64,000 bases of DNA. It comes from Rhodoferax sediminis. GTDB taxonomy: Bacteria > Pseudomonadota > Gammaproteobacteria > Burkholderiales > Burkholderiaceae_C. A program made the translations under genes and the position numbers. How positions within the stretch are numbered: position 1 is the stretch's first letter; each line of letters opens with the position of its first letter. Positions 48,403 through 59,038 of this stretch are shown here, piece after piece. The stretch is taken from the NCBI RefSeq assembly GCF_006970865.1, contig NZ_CP035503.1:2245001-2309000 (forward strand), written 5' to 3'. A model generated the notes under the pieces. The model was not told the origin of the DNA and did not search any database. It saw nothing but the letters and a program-made list of their open reading frames with translations.

Positions 48403-49923
48403 ATGAAACCTGTCTATGCAAATGTGGGAATAGTGGGCGCCGGGGCCATGGGTCGGGGCATCGCCCAGATCGCGGCGCAAGCCGGAAGCACCGTCAAGCT
48501 GTTTGACACCCAGCCCGGGGCCGTCGCCAAGGCGCGCGACGCGGTCTTCGCGCAGTGGGACAAGCTGCAGGAAAAGGGCCGCATGGATGCGGCCCAGGTT
48601 GTCGGCCAGAAAGCCCGCTTGCTGGCGACGGATTCGCTGCAGTCGCTGTCCGACTGCGACCTGATCATCGAGGCGGTAGTCGAGCGGCTGGACATCAAGA
48701 AAGCGCTGTTCTCGGAGCTTGAGAGTCTGGTGCGTCCGGGCGCGGTGCTGGCCACCAATACGTCATCGCTGTCCGTCACCGCCATTGCGGCAGGGTTGAA
48801 GCGCCCGCAGCAGTTTGCGGGCTATCATTTTTTCAACCCGGTGCCCCTGATGAAGGTGGTCGAGGCCGTTGCCGGACTCAAAACCGATCCCGCCATCTGC
48901 GCCAACCTGGCAGCCTATGCGAAGCAGATGGGCCACACCGCCGTGCAGGCCCAGGATACCCCCGGCTTCATCGTGAATCACGCGGGGCGCGGCTATGGCA
49001 CCGAAGCCCTGCGCATCGTAGGCGAAGGCGTGGCCGATTTCGTCACCATTGACCGCATCTTGAGAGACCAGGTCGGCTTCAAACTCGGGCCGTTCGAGTT
49101 GATGGATCTGACGGCGCTGGACGTTTCGCATCCGGTGATGGAGTCCATCTACCAGCAGTACTACGAGGAACCGCGCTACCGCCCCAGTGTGATCACGGCC
49201 CAGCGGCTGGCCGCCGGCGTCGTCGGCAAGAAGGTCGGCGAGGGTTTTTATCGCTATGTGGACGGCGTAGCCCAAATCAGCCCCGAACCTGCGGTTGCGC
49301 AAGTGGATGAAATGCCGCCAGTGTGGGTGTCGCCGCGCGCGGCCCGTCGCGCGGAACTGCTCGCGTTGCTGAAATCCCTTGGGGCTTCGATTGAAACCGG
49401 CGCATCGCCGTCGCCCGCCGCGCTGACGTTGGTCGCACCTCTGGGGTTCGATGTCACCACCGTTGCCGTGGTCGAACGACTCGACCCTGCGCGCACCATC
49501 GGCATCGACATGCTGGTGGACGACGCCACGACCAAACGCCGCGTGCTGGCCACCAATCCGGCCACGCGCAGCGACATGCGTGATGCGGCCCATGCCCTGT
49601 TCGCCCGCGACGGCAAGGCGGTCAGTGTGATCCGCGACAGCGGTGGCTTTGTGACGCAGCGCGTCGTCGCCACCATCATCAACATCGCGGCCGATATGTG
49701 CCAGCAGCGCATCTGCTCGCCCAAAGACCTGGAGACCGCCGTGACGCTGGGCCTGGGTTATCCCCTGGGGCCGCTGGCCATGGGCGATCGCTACGGCCCC
49801 GCCAATGTGCTGGAGGTGCTGTTTAACATGCAGACCGTCTATGGCGATCCGCGCTATCGTCCCAGCCCGTGGCTGCGGCGCCGCGGCGCGATTGGCCTGA
49901 GCCTGCTGCATGAGGAACCGTGA
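48403..49923 (+). CDS. 3-hydroxyacyl-CoA dehydrogenase
   Basis: 506 residues. NAD site VGIVGAGAMGRGIAQIAAQAG (about 8-27). The catalytic His lies in YHFFNPVPLMKVVE, and TPGFIVNHAGRGYGTEALRIV precedes the first 3HCDH domain. A second 3HCDH domain ends RDSGGFVTQRVVATIINIAADM. Length and two-domain form match PaaH/PaaC-like enzymes. ATG 48403 is chosen; 48394 is possible. It begins the acyl-CoA degradation cluster. Reaction: (S)-3-hydroxyacyl-CoA to 3-oxoacyl-CoA. Confidence 0.88.
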   Translation: MKPVYANVGIVGAGAMGRGIAQIAAQAGSTVKLFDTQPGAVAKARDAVFAQWDKLQEKGRMDAAQVVGQKARLLATDSLQSLSDCDLIIEAVVERLDIKKALFSELESLVRPGAVLATNTSSLSVTAIAAGLKRPQQFAGYHFFNPVPLMKVVEAVAGLKTDPAICANLAAYAKQMGHTAVQAQDTPGFIVNHAGRGYGTEALRIVGEGVADFVTIDRILRDQVGFKLGPFELMDLTALDVSHPVMESIYQQYYEEPRYRPSVITAQRLAAGVVGKKVGEGFYRYVDGVAQISPEPAVAQVDEMPPVWVSPRAARRAELLALLKSLGASIETGASPSPAALTLVAPLGFDVTTVAVVERLDPARTIGIDMLVDDATTKRRVLATNPATRSDMRDAAHALFARDGKAVSVIRDSGGFVTQRVVATIINIAADMCQQRICSPKDLETAVTLGLGYPLGPLAMGDRYGPANVLEVLFNMQTVYGDPRYRPSPWLRRRGAIGLSLLHEEP

Positions 49924-49973
49924 TACCTTGCGGGACAGATCTTCAGCTCTGTCCTCAACCAACCAAATAAATC

Positions 49974-50753
49974 ATGCCCGCTGAACTCAAAAGCACCAGC
50001 CATGGCCAGACCATGGTGCTCACACTGAGCAATCCGGAGCATCGCAATGCGCTGGGGCCGGATATCTATGCCGCAGGCGTCGAGGCTCTGAATGTGGCGG
50101 AGTCCAGCACGGATGTGCGCAGCGTCGTCGTCGTGGGTGAAGGAGCGATCTTCAGTGCGGGCGGCAATCTGCAGCGCCTGCTGGCCAACCGGCAACAGCC
50201 GCCGGACTGCCAGGCGCAAAGCATCGAAGGTTTGCACAGCTGGATCGAGGCCATCCGCGCTTTCCCGAAGCCGGTGATCGCGGCAGTGGAAGGTGCGGCA
50301 GCAGGCGCCGGGTTCTCGCTGGCACTGGCTTGCGATTTCCTCGTCGCCGCCACCAACGCGGTATTCGTGATGGCGTACAGCAACATCGCCCTGTCGCCCG
50401 ACGGCGGCGGCAGCTGGAGCCTCGCCCGCGCCCTGCCCCGTCAACTGGTCACCGAGCTGATGATGTGCGGTGAACGGATCAGCGCGCAGCGCCTGCATGA
50501 GCTGGGCGTGGTGAATCGGCTGGCCGATGCGGGCGGCGCACTGACCGAGGCCCTGGCGCTCGCCGCGAGCCTGAACGCCCGGGCACCGAATGCGCTGGCG
50601 AGCATCAAGGAGCTGGTCAATGAGGCGTCGCACAACACTTTGAGCGGCCAGCTTGCAGCCGAGCGCGATCACTTTGTACGGAACCTGCACCACGCCAATG
50701 CCGGGATCGGGATCGCCGCCTTTTTAAGCAAGCAGACGCCACGCTTCGAATAG
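49974..50753 (+). CDS. Enoyl-CoA hydratase/isomerase family protein
   Basis: 259 residues of the crotonase fold. GEGAIFSAGGNLQRLL is the oxyanion-hole segment, EGAAAGAGFSLALACDFLVAA the second Gly-rich turn, and ALSPDGGGSWSLARALPRQL the catalytic region. The S-P-D-G-G-G form resembles isomerase/hydratase members such as PaaG rather than classical crotonase. ATG 49974 follows a 50-bp gap. Substrate likely a degraded acyl-CoA of this cluster. Confidence 0.85.
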   Translation: MPAELKSTSHGQTMVLTLSNPEHRNALGPDIYAAGVEALNVAESSTDVRSVVVVGEGAIFSAGGNLQRLLANRQQPPDCQAQSIEGLHSWIEAIRAFPKPVIAAVEGAAAGAGFSLALACDFLVAATNAVFVMAYSNIALSPDGGGSWSLARALPRQLVTELMMCGERISAQRLHELGVVNRLADAGGALTEALALAASLNARAPNALASIKELVNEASHNTLSGQLAAERDHFVRNLHHANAGIGIAAFLSKQTPRFE

Positions 50754-50869
50754 CCGCCGGCATTTGCCTCGGCCTTGAATAAGGCAGACACTCAGGTGAC
50801 ATCCCCAATGCGGGCGCCTGGTCCCGCACGCGACAATGGAGGCGTTATCAGTCACCCAAAAGACAGGTT

Positions 50870-51589
50870 ATGGACGACCCCATTCTTACCATCGAAGAAC
50901 GTGAAGCGATCAATTCCGGTCGCTGGTTTTCATCACTTTCTCCATCGCTACGACACGACATTCTTCGATGCGCCTACGTCAAACGTTACAAGGATGGCGA
51001 GCTGATCGCTGCGCGCGGCGATCCGCCGGAGGAATGGATTGCCTGTGCCCGGGGTGCCGTCAGAGTCAGTTCGACTTCCATCTCGGGCAAGCAGATCACC
51101 CTGACCTACGTGGAGCCAGGCATCTGGTTTGGCGATGTCTCGATTTTCGACGGAGACCGGCGCACCCACGATGCCTATGCGCATGGCGAGACCACCATCC
51201 TGTGCGTGGCCAAAACCGATTTCAAGAAGATTCTCGCGGCGCATGTGGAACTCTACGAAGCCATGCTGCGCCTGCATGCCCGCCGCATTCGCCAGCTGTA
51301 TGGCCTGGTCGAAGACCTCAACACACTGCCCCTGCGCGCCCGTCTGGCCAAGCAGTTGCTGCATCTGGTGCGCAGCTATGGCGTGCCGAGCCTGTCGGAC
51401 AGCAGCGAAGTGCGTATCGGCCTGCATCTGGCGCAGGAAGAACTGGCCCAGTTGCTGGGAGCCTCGCGCCAGCGGGTCAACCAGGAACTCAAGGCCATGG
51501 AGCGCGAGGAAGCCATTCGCATCGAGCCGGCTGGATTGACGATCCGAAACCGCGATGCGCTCATGCGCATCGTTGATGCAGACAACTGA
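50870..51589 (+). CDS. CRP/FNR family transcriptional regulator
   Basis: 239 residues. The N-terminal cyclic-nucleotide-type beta-roll has ARGDPPEEWIACARGAVRVS and YVEPGIWFGDVSIFDG. A long dimer helix (LRLHARRIRQLYGLVEDLNTL) and the C-terminal winged HTH (LAQEELAQLLGASRQRVNQELKAMEREEAIRIEPAGL) follow. No N-terminal Cys cluster is present, so it is not an Fe-S FNR; the ligand is unknown. Placed inside the acyl-CoA cluster, it probably regulates it. Confidence 0.88.
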   Translation: MDDPILTIEEREAINSGRWFSSLSPSLRHDILRCAYVKRYKDGELIAARGDPPEEWIACARGAVRVSSTSISGKQITLTYVEPGIWFGDVSIFDGDRRTHDAYAHGETTILCVAKTDFKKILAAHVELYEAMLRLHARRIRQLYGLVEDLNTLPLRARLAKQLLHLVRSYGVPSLSDSSEVRIGLHLAQEELAQLLGASRQRVNQELKAMEREEAIRIEPAGLTIRNRDALMRIVDADN

Positions 51590-51607
51590 AACCATAAAAC
51601 TCCCATC

Positions 51608-52693
51608 ATGAGCGACTTTGATCATTTCGTCGGCACCCGTTCTGTTTCTGACCAGCATCTGTTCGATGTGGCGGCCCTGACTGCCTGGCTTGATAAAAAT
51701 CTGGACGGATTTGCGGGCCCCTTGAGCGTTGAGATGTTCAAGGGCGGCCAGTCCAATCCCACCTACAAACTGATCACGCCCGGACAAAGCTACGTGATGC
51801 GCGCCAAACCCGGACCCGTCGCCAAGCTGCTGCCGTCGGCTCATGCGGTGGAGCGCGAGTTTGCCGTGATGAGCGGCCTGCAGGGCACCGATGTGCCGGT
51901 GCCGCGCATGTACTGCCTGTGCGAGGACGAGTCCGTCATCGGCCGGGCGTTCTACATCATGGAGTTCATGCAGGGCCGCGTGTTGTGGGACCAAGCCCTG
52001 CCCGACATGGACCGGGCCGGGCGCGGCGCCATCTACAACGAAATGAACCGCGTCATCGCGGCGCTGCACAAGGTTAAATATGCCGAGCGCGGCCTCGCCA
52101 ACTATGGCAAACCCGGCAATTACTTTGAACGCCAGATCGGTCGCTGGAGCAAGCAATACGTGGCCTCCATCACGCAGCCGATTCCCGAGATGGACCAGTT
52201 GATGCAATGGCTGCCCGCGCACATGCCTGCCAGTGCGCTGGATGCAAGCAAAGTCAGCATCGTGCACGGCGACTTCCGGCTCGACAACCTCATGTTCCAC
52301 CCCACCGAGCCGCGCGTGCTGGCCGTGCTGGACTGGGAACTGTCCACCCTGGGCCATCCGCTGGCCGACTTCAGCTACCACTGCATGGCCTGGCACATTC
52401 CACCGGGCGCATTCCGCGGCATCGGCGGACTGGATGTGGCCAGCCTCGGCATTCCGACCGAAGACGAGTACATCCGCCTGTATTGCGAACGCACCGGGCT
52501 GAGCACCCCCGAGGCGCTCAAGGCCGACTGGAACTTCTACATGGCCTACAACCTGTTCCGCCTCGCGGCCATTTTGCAAGGCATCGCCAAACGCGTGGAG
52601 ACAGGAACTGCCTCCAGCGCGCAGGCCGCGAAATCAGCCGCCGGCACCGTCCCGCTGGCGCAAATGGCCTGGAAATTTGCCCGGCAAGCCTGA
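51608..52693 (+). CDS. APH-type phosphotransferase, acyl-CoA metabolism associated
   Basis: A 361-residue protein kinase-like phosphotransferase. It has SYVMRAKPGPVAKLLPSAHAVEREF (ATP-anchoring Lys). Brenner motif VHGDFRLDNLMFHP and the following VLDWELSTLGHPLADFSY are the catalytic loop and metal site. Such proteins next to an ACAD10/11-type dehydrogenase (LvaA-like) phosphorylate 4-hydroxyacyl-CoA in known systems, before the phosphate is eliminated. The substrate here is inferred. It follows the regulator by 18 bp and precedes the acyl-CoA dehydrogenase by 42 bp. Confidence 0.82.
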   Translation: MSDFDHFVGTRSVSDQHLFDVAALTAWLDKNLDGFAGPLSVEMFKGGQSNPTYKLITPGQSYVMRAKPGPVAKLLPSAHAVEREFAVMSGLQGTDVPVPRMYCLCEDESVIGRAFYIMEFMQGRVLWDQALPDMDRAGRGAIYNEMNRVIAALHKVKYAERGLANYGKPGNYFERQIGRWSKQYVASITQPIPEMDQLMQWLPAHMPASALDASKVSIVHGDFRLDNLMFHPTEPRVLAVLDWELSTLGHPLADFSYHCMAWHIPPGAFRGIGGLDVASLGIPTEDEYIRLYCERTGLSTPEALKADWNFYMAYNLFRLAAILQGIAKRVETGTASSAQAAKSAAGTVPLAQMAWKFARQA

Positions 52694-52735
52694 GCACCAT
52701 TCATTCACCTCAACCCCGAGACATCAGGAGCCCTT

Positions 52736-53995
<1,260 letters not shown>

Positions 53996-54174
53996 GCCCC
54001 CACGCTTGCCACTGCGTGTGCTGCGCTGGGCTCGCGCAGCGTCCGTGCGCGCAGCTGTACAGTGGAGCGAGCCCATGCCGGGCCTGCGCTATGCACGTGC
54101 CGAGGCATCACGCTTCGGTCCGGCCCCCGAGGGGGCTGAACTTGCTCGGGGCGGCCCTTCGCTGCGTTCCTGAG
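53996..54174 (+). repeat. GC-rich intergenic repeat family, copy B (expanded)
   Basis: Begins gcccccacgcttgccact immediately after the acyl-CoA dehydrogenase stop and ends gaacttgctcggggcgg, cccttcgctgcgtt, as copy A does. An additional stretch of about 100 bp in the middle (about 54030-54120) contains its own inverted segments (gggctcgc...gcgagccc). Confidence 0.75.
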
Positions 54175-54206
54175 CCAGCACAAGGTGGCAGCCGGGAGGA
54201 AAATGG

Positions 54207-54222
54207 CTCCTTTGCAAAGGAG
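54207..54222. promoter_or_regulatory. 16-bp palindrome overlapping the ribosome binding site of the YfcG-like gene
   Basis: CTCCTTTGCAAAGGAG is a perfect palindrome. Its right half AAAGGAG is the Shine-Dalgarno sequence, 7 bases before GTG 54230. The mRNA could fold to hide the site, or the DNA could bind a dimeric repressor. Confidence 0.5.
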
Positions 54223-54229
54223 TCTCTCC

Positions 54230-54922
54230 GTGATTGAAATTTTCTCCTGGCCAACACCCAACGGCCACAAGATCCACATCATGCTGGAAGAATGTGGCCT
54301 GCCCTACCGGGTGCACCCAGTCAACATCGGCGCTGGCGACCAGTTCAAGCCGGATTTTCTCAAGATCAGCCCGAACAACAAGATCCCGGCGATGACCGAC
54401 CCGCAGGGACCGGAAGGCAAGCCGATTTCGCTGTTCGAGTCGGGGGCCATCCTGTTGTACCTGGCCGCGAAAACGGGCAGGTTCCTGCCCCAAAGCGATC
54501 ACCAGAAATACGAAGTACTACAGTGGCTGATGTTCCAGATGGGCAGCATTGGGCCCATGCTCGGTCAGGCTCATCATTTCAGGACGTACGCGCCCGAAAA
54601 ACTGGAATACGCGATCAACCGCTACACCAATGAAGCCAAACGTCTCTACGGCGTCATGGACAGACAGCTGGGCAAGAACCCCTACATCGCCGGCAGCCAG
54701 TACACGATCGCCGACATCGCCATCTTCCCGTGGCTGCGCAGCTGGCAAAACCAGGGCATCGACTGGGCGGACTACCCGCACCTTAAAGCCTGGTTCGACA
54801 AAATCGCACAGCGCCCGGCCGTCATGCGCGGCGTGCAGGTGCTGGCGGATTTGCGCAGGCCCATTACCGGTGACAAGGAGCGTGAGATATTGTTTGGAGC
54901 AACCCAGTATCAAAAGCGATAG
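54230..54922 (+). CDS. YfcG-type glutathione S-transferase/disulfide-bond oxidoreductase
   Basis: 230 residues. FSWPTPNGHKIHIMLEECGLPYRV, KISPNNKIPAMTDPQGPEG and LFESGAILLYLAAKTGRFLP correspond closely to E. coli YfcG, with PMLGQAHHF and YTIADIAIFPWLRSWQNQGIDW in the C-terminal helical domain. The family reduces disulfides and organic hydroperoxides with glutathione. The start GTG 54230 is set by the AAAGGAG ribosome binding site at 7-base spacing. Confidence 0.92.
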   Translation: MIEIFSWPTPNGHKIHIMLEECGLPYRVHPVNIGAGDQFKPDFLKISPNNKIPAMTDPQGPEGKPISLFESGAILLYLAAKTGRFLPQSDHQKYEVLQWLMFQMGSIGPMLGQAHHFRTYAPEKLEYAINRYTNEAKRLYGVMDRQLGKNPYIAGSQYTIADIAIFPWLRSWQNQGIDWADYPHLKAWFDKIAQRPAVMRGVQVLADLRRPITGDKEREILFGATQYQKR

Positions 54923-55002
54923 CCGATCCCCGCAGGGAGTCGAAAATCAGGCTGTAATTCGCATGAATGCTGGAAGCAAGGGTATTTGCGGATTCATGTT
55001 CG

Positions 55003-55524
55003 TTAATTTATTTCGCCAAAATTCGTTGAGCTCAGGTCAGACTGACCCACAGCGTTCACGCGGGCAAGCGCATCGCGAGTCTCGAAATTCACGCGGGTAG
55101 TGCGAGGGGCCTGCATCACAGCAACCGCACCTTGGCGGTCAACCGAACGCCAGTACATGGCCGTGACGACAATCCCGTGCCGTCTCTCGGCCAGCCGGAT
55201 GACCAGCGATTCGACTTCCACTTGCCGACCTGGGCCGCCCTGCAGGGGTGCCGATGTATCCATCAAAACGGCGAACTTGTTGCCTTTTCGGCTCAACGAG
55301 AGAACCTTGAATTTGTAGCTTCCCGAAAGAACCTCGGACAGGAGCATCGCATCACGCACTATCTTGAACACCAGCTCGCGATTGGCAACCATCCTGGCAC
55401 GTGCCGCTGCCTGTTGCCCATGTTCGGACCGACGAGCCGCAGAATCACCGGCGGCGCGAGAACGATCAGATGTCCTCTTCGCTTGAGACGGGAGTTTGAA
55501 AAACAGATTGAACAAGGAAAGCAA
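55003..55524 (-). CDS. Conserved hypothetical protein
   Basis: 173 residues from TTG 55524, which has GCGGAG at 6-base spacing; TTG 55572 would add 16. LSLFNLFFKLPSQAKRTSDRSR leads into ARMVANRELVFKIVRDAMLLSEVLSGSYKFKVLSLSRKGNKFAVLMD, a soluble-looking alpha/beta segment. VIRLAERRHGIVVTAMYWRSVD follows. I recognise it as something typical of Burkholderiales but cannot name it. Codon use is less GC-rich than its neighbours. Confidence 0.55.
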   Translation of the reverse strand: MLSLFNLFFKLPSQAKRTSDRSRAAGDSAARRSEHGQQAAARARMVANRELVFKIVRDAMLLSEVLSGSYKFKVLSLSRKGNKFAVLMDTSAPLQGGPGRQVEVESLVIRLAERRHGIVVTAMYWRSVDRQGAVAVMQAPRTTRVNFETRDALARVNAVGQSDLSSTNFGEIN

Positions 55525-55572
55525 AGAGAACTCCGCAAGGACGGGACTCGCCCCTGCTTCTTGATCACGCAA

Positions 55573-55894
55573 ATTGCCCCCTCATTTTTCTGGTTTGGAA
55601 AAGTGTACCAACAGGGCCGTGGCATCCGGCGCGCCGCTCGCGAACAGAACGAAATTTAGGCAGCACTGTTGTATAGGCGCACCTGCCAATCGAGCCGGTT
55701 AGAACCTTGGAGCTAATCGCAGAGGTGCTCCGCGAAATGCCCTCCGATCGGTGCAGCGCCATCCGAGAGCTGGCCGGCCACCCACATCGCGACAGAATCT
55801 AAAATGCGTGGGACTCGCCCGAGGCCAGACCTGCACAGGTATCGCACGTGCGATGCATTCCGTGGCGCCGCCGGCGGACCCGAGAGGAACACAC
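55573..55894. other. 322-bp intergenic region, no gene seen
   Basis: Lies between the divergent hypothetical gene and the M20 amidohydrolase, so it must hold both promoters. I see no RNA gene, repeat or conserved operator. Short open frames on either strand have no credible start or composition. Confidence 0.4.
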
Positions 55895-57070
55895 ATGACC
55901 ACTGATAGCGCCCTTTTGCCTGACATCGTCGATAACCTGCCGGAGATGCTGGCGCTGCGCCACCGAATCCATGCGCACCCCGAACTGGCCTACGAGGAGT
56001 TCGCTACGAGCGATCTCGTCACCGAGAAGCTGCGGGCCTGGGGCTACGCCATCCATCGCGGCTTGGGCGGGACGGGCGTGGTCGCCACTTTGACGAAAGG
56101 CCATGGCAGCAAGGCGATCGGCGTGCGCGCGGATATGGACGCACTGCCCATTCACGAAACCACCGGCCTGTCCTATGCCAGTACGGTCGGCGGCAAGATG
56201 CACGCCTGCGGCCACGACGGCCACACCGCCACGCTGCTGGCGGCGGCGCGCCACCTGGCACACCAGAGCGACTTCGATGGCACCGTGCACCTGATTTTCC
56301 AGCCGGCCGAAGAAGGCCAGGCCGGCGCGCGCAAGATGATCGAGGATGGCCTGTTCGAGAAGTTTCCGTGCGATGCGGTCTTCGCGTACCACAACATGCC
56401 GGGCTTCCCGGCTGGCAAATTCGGTTTCCTCGCCGGCAACTTCATGGCTTCGTCCGACACTGTGATCATCACGGTCAAGGGCCGGGGCGGCCATGGCTCG
56501 GCGCCGCACATGTCGATCGACGCCGTGGTGGTGGCGTCGTACATCGTCATCGCGCTGCAGAGCATTGTCTCGCGCAATGTCGATCCACGGCAGATGGCGG
56601 TCATCAGCGTCGGCGCCATCCACGCCGGCAATGCGCCCAACGTGATCGCCGATACAGCCGAGATGCGCCTGACTGTGCGGGCCTACAGCCCCGAGGTGCG
56701 CGCCCAGTTGCGCGAACGCATCACCGCGCTGGTGCAGGCACAGGCGCAAACACTGGGCGCCAGCGCCGAAATCGACTACCAGTGGCGCTACCCGGCGCTG
56801 CAGAACGATCCGGCCATGACCGCGTTCGCGCGCCAGGTCGCGATAGACCACTTCGGCGAGGCGTCGCTGATCCCCGACATGGAGCCGCTGACCGGCAGTG
56901 AAGACTTCTCCTTCATGCTCGAAGAAAAGCCGGGCTGCTACTTCACGATCGGCAACGGGGACGGCGAAGGCGGCTGCATGGTGCACAACCCCGGCTACGA
57001 CTTCAACGACGCGATTCTGCCGATCGGGGCCAGCTACTGGGTCAGGCTGGTCGAGCGCTTCCTTGCCTGA
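55895..57070 (+). CDS. M20 family amidohydrolase (hippurate hydrolase-type)
   Basis: A 391-residue metallo-amidohydrolase. It opens RHRIHAHPELAYEEF and has IGVRADMDALPI with a metal-binding Asp, KMHACGHDGHTATLL with the Cys/His ligands, HLIFQPAEEGQAGARKM (Glu-Glu) and the dimerisation-domain segment GRGGHGSAPHMSIDAV. Substrates are N-acyl amino acids such as hippurate or N-acetyl-aminoacids. AGAGGAAC precedes ATG 55895. Confidence 0.9.
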   Translation: MTTDSALLPDIVDNLPEMLALRHRIHAHPELAYEEFATSDLVTEKLRAWGYAIHRGLGGTGVVATLTKGHGSKAIGVRADMDALPIHETTGLSYASTVGGKMHACGHDGHTATLLAAARHLAHQSDFDGTVHLIFQPAEEGQAGARKMIEDGLFEKFPCDAVFAYHNMPGFPAGKFGFLAGNFMASSDTVIITVKGRGGHGSAPHMSIDAVVVASYIVIALQSIVSRNVDPRQMAVISVGAIHAGNAPNVIADTAEMRLTVRAYSPEVRAQLRERITALVQAQAQTLGASAEIDYQWRYPALQNDPAMTAFARQVAIDHFGEASLIPDMEPLTGSEDFSFMLEEKPGCYFTIGNGDGEGGCMVHNPGYDFNDAILPIGASYWVRLVERFLA

Positions 57071-57162
57071 AGCAGTTGCTCCGGACGTGAGACGAAAAAA
57101 CCGACAACACCGAGAACCATGGGGGAGTTTGAGACGGCTTGATACGGGGTGATATGCCGATT

Positions 57163-57239
57163 TGGTCTGCCCGGAGGGGATCGAACCCCCGACCCACAGC
57201 TTAGAAGGCTGTTGCTCTATCCAACTGAGCTACGGGCAG
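57163..57239 (-). tRNA. tRNA-Arg (anticodon TCT)
   Basis: Acceptor CTGCCCG/CGGGCAG, D-arm GCTCAGTTGGATAGAGC, anticodon loop CTTCTAA with anticodon TCT, T-arm GGGTTCGATCC. The CCA is encoded at 57163-57165. Confidence 0.95.
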
Positions 57240-57243
57240 ATGG

Positions 57244-57273
57244 AAAAAAGGCCCACGGAGTGAGCCTTTTTTT
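57244..57273 (-). terminator. Terminator between tRNA-Pro and tRNA-Arg
   Basis: Stem ggcccac / gtgagcc with flanking A/T runs. On the minus strand it has GGCTCAC TCC GTGGGCC followed by six T, so it should end the tRNA-Pro transcript just before tRNA-Arg. Confidence 0.7.
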
Positions 57274-57283
57274 CATTGATAAA

Positions 57284-57360
<77 letters not shown>

Positions 57361-57497
57361 ACAGCGGGTATTCTACCGTGAGAGCCGTGTGACAAGGGCC
57401 GTATCGGTCCGCAAAATCAGCCCGGGTGCAAAACAACCGCGGCGAGCCGAACGACGTAAAGTACCCGCCAACGCTTGTTATCCAGAAGGAGATTGCA

Positions 57498-57899
57498 ATG
57501 ACCGCACGCATCATCCGGCTCGGCACGCCGAGAACGGCTGACGAGGGCCTTCGCATCGGCACGGTCAGGCGACCACCGCGCGGCGTGCCCAAGGCCGAGT
57601 TCTCATCGCAGAATTGGTATGACGTGTGGTACCCCAATCTCGCCCCCAGCGTGGAAACCATGAAGTTCGCACAGGCCACCCAGCATGACCAGCCTGGTGG
57701 CGCTCGCGAGTGGGCGGCCTTCAGAAAAAAATACCGCGCGGAAATGGCCGAGCCGGATGCCAGCCGCAGCCTGGACCTGCTCGCTGCGCTGTCCCACCAC
57801 GCCAACTTCGCCATGGGTTGCTATTGCGAAGACGAGGCGCATTGCCACCGCTCGCTGCTGCGCGAACTGCTCAGCGAGCGAGGTGCCAAGGTGGGGTGA
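57498..57899 (+). CDS. DUF488 family protein
   Basis: 133 residues of the DUF488 (YeaO-like) type. [44 protein letters not shown] and the C-terminal [26 protein letters not shown] with clustered Cys/His are recognisable. The family is of unknown function. GAAGGAGATT ribosome binding site upstream of ATG 57498. Confidence 0.85.
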   Translation: MTARIIRLGTPRTADEGLRIGTVRRPPRGVPKAEFSSQNWYDVWYPNLAPSVETMKFAQATQHDQPGGAREWAAFRKKYRAEMAEPDASRSLDLLAALSHHANFAMGCYCEDEAHCHRSLLRELLSERGAKVG

Positions 57900-58029
57900 G
57901 CACCAAACACTACGGTCGCGCGGCGCACCGGTGCCGGAACATCGAGATCGACAGCCCTGGTGACCGCAGGTAGTATCGCGCCTGACTCGCCACCGGCCCA
58001 CGCGGCGCCTCCGTTTTCAGGAACATCCA

Positions 58030-58386
58030 GTGACCTTGATTGCCAATACCCTCGTCGCCCTTCTCGCCTTGCTGCACGTCTACATCCTCATGCTGGAGAT
58101 GTTCCTCTGGGACAAGCCGCTGGGGCTCCGGGCCTTCAACCAGACGCCTGCCTCCGCCGCGCAGACGAAGGTGCTAGCGGCCAACCAGGGGCTGTACAAC
58201 GGCTTTTTGGCTGCTGGGCTGTTCTGGGGTTTGAGCCTGGGTCAGGCCGGGTTCTCGATCAAGGTATTTTTTTCCATATGCGTGTTGGTGGCCGGCGTGT
58301 ACGGTGCGGCCACGGCGTCACGAAAAATCCTGTTTGTGCAGGCCTTGCCGGCCACCTTGACGCTGATTTTTCTGCTGCTGAGCTGA
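58030..58386 (+). CDS. DUF1304 family membrane protein
   Basis: 118 residues with about four hydrophobic helices. It opens LIANTLVALLALLHVYILMLEMFLWD, which is the DUF1304 signature, then AANQGLYNGFLAAGLFWGL, IKVFFSICVLVAGVYGAATA and ILFVQALPATLTLIFLLL. The start GTG 58030 is the only good candidate before the first helix. Function unknown. Confidence 0.85.
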   Translation: MTLIANTLVALLALLHVYILMLEMFLWDKPLGLRAFNQTPASAAQTKVLAANQGLYNGFLAAGLFWGLSLGQAGFSIKVFFSICVLVAGVYGAATASRKILFVQALPATLTLIFLLLS

Positions 58387-58426
58387 TCTCGGGCAAATGA
58401 CCACCCCCTCTTTCGAGAACTGACTG

Positions 58427-58897
58427 ATGAAACTCAAAATCCTGGTGGGAACCATGACGGGCACCGCCGACTACGTCGCGCAGGCCATCCAGATGGATTG
58501 CGCCGATCTGGTGGACGAGATCGAGGTCCTGATGATGGACGGCCTGGATATCCATGCCTTTGGCGATGCGTCCGAACAAGGGCTGCTCCATCTCATTTGC
58601 ACCTCGACCTACGGAGCCGGTGATGTACCCGACAACGCGCGCGCCCTGTACGAGTCGCTCGACGCGCAGCCTCGGTACCTCGGGCACGTCCGCTACGGTG
58701 TGATCGCGCTGGGCGACAGCGCCCACCAGCAGACCTTCTGCTTCGGCGGCAAGAAATTCGACGAGCGACTGCAGGACCTTGGCGCGCAGCGGGTGGGTGA
58801 GGTCTGGTGCCACGACGCCAGCAGCGGCACGATGGCAGAGGCCGAGGGCACCGCCTGGTGCCACGAATGGCTGGCCCGGGCAATCGCAGCGGCGTGA
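58427..58897 (+). CDS. Flavodoxin-like protein (MioC type)
   Basis: 156 residues. LVGTMTGTADYVAQAI is the FMN phosphate loop, TSTYGAGDVPDNA the second flavin loop and GVIALGDSAHQQTFCFGGKKFDERL the third, all in MioC/CysJ order. It probably transfers electrons through FMN. It starts at ATG 58427, 40 bp after the DUF1304 gene. Confidence 0.88.
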   Translation: MKLKILVGTMTGTADYVAQAIQMDCADLVDEIEVLMMDGLDIHAFGDASEQGLLHLICTSTYGAGDVPDNARALYESLDAQPRYLGHVRYGVIALGDSAHQQTFCFGGKKFDERLQDLGAQRVGEVWCHDASSGTMAEAEGTAWCHEWLARAIAAA

Positions 58898-59038
58898 GTC
58901 CGGCTCACGTGTGCCGGCGCATTTCATTTAACCTTCAACAATTCATCTCTAAACTTCGGGTTTTTCACTAGGGTCTGGGGGGCCTGAGGCCGGTAACATG
59001 CAAACACCGTATTTCGCTGCATGACCCAAGGAGTTTTC

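Noticed and set aside
50870..51589. Identification of the CRP-type regulator as an oxygen-sensing FNR
   Set aside because: The cysteines are scattered and there is no N-terminal cysteine cluster for a 4Fe-4S centre.
58570..58610. acaagggct in the flavodoxin-like gene as a repeat copy
   Set aside because: The left gctat/atagc half is missing at the required distance and the residues fit the flavodoxin loop.
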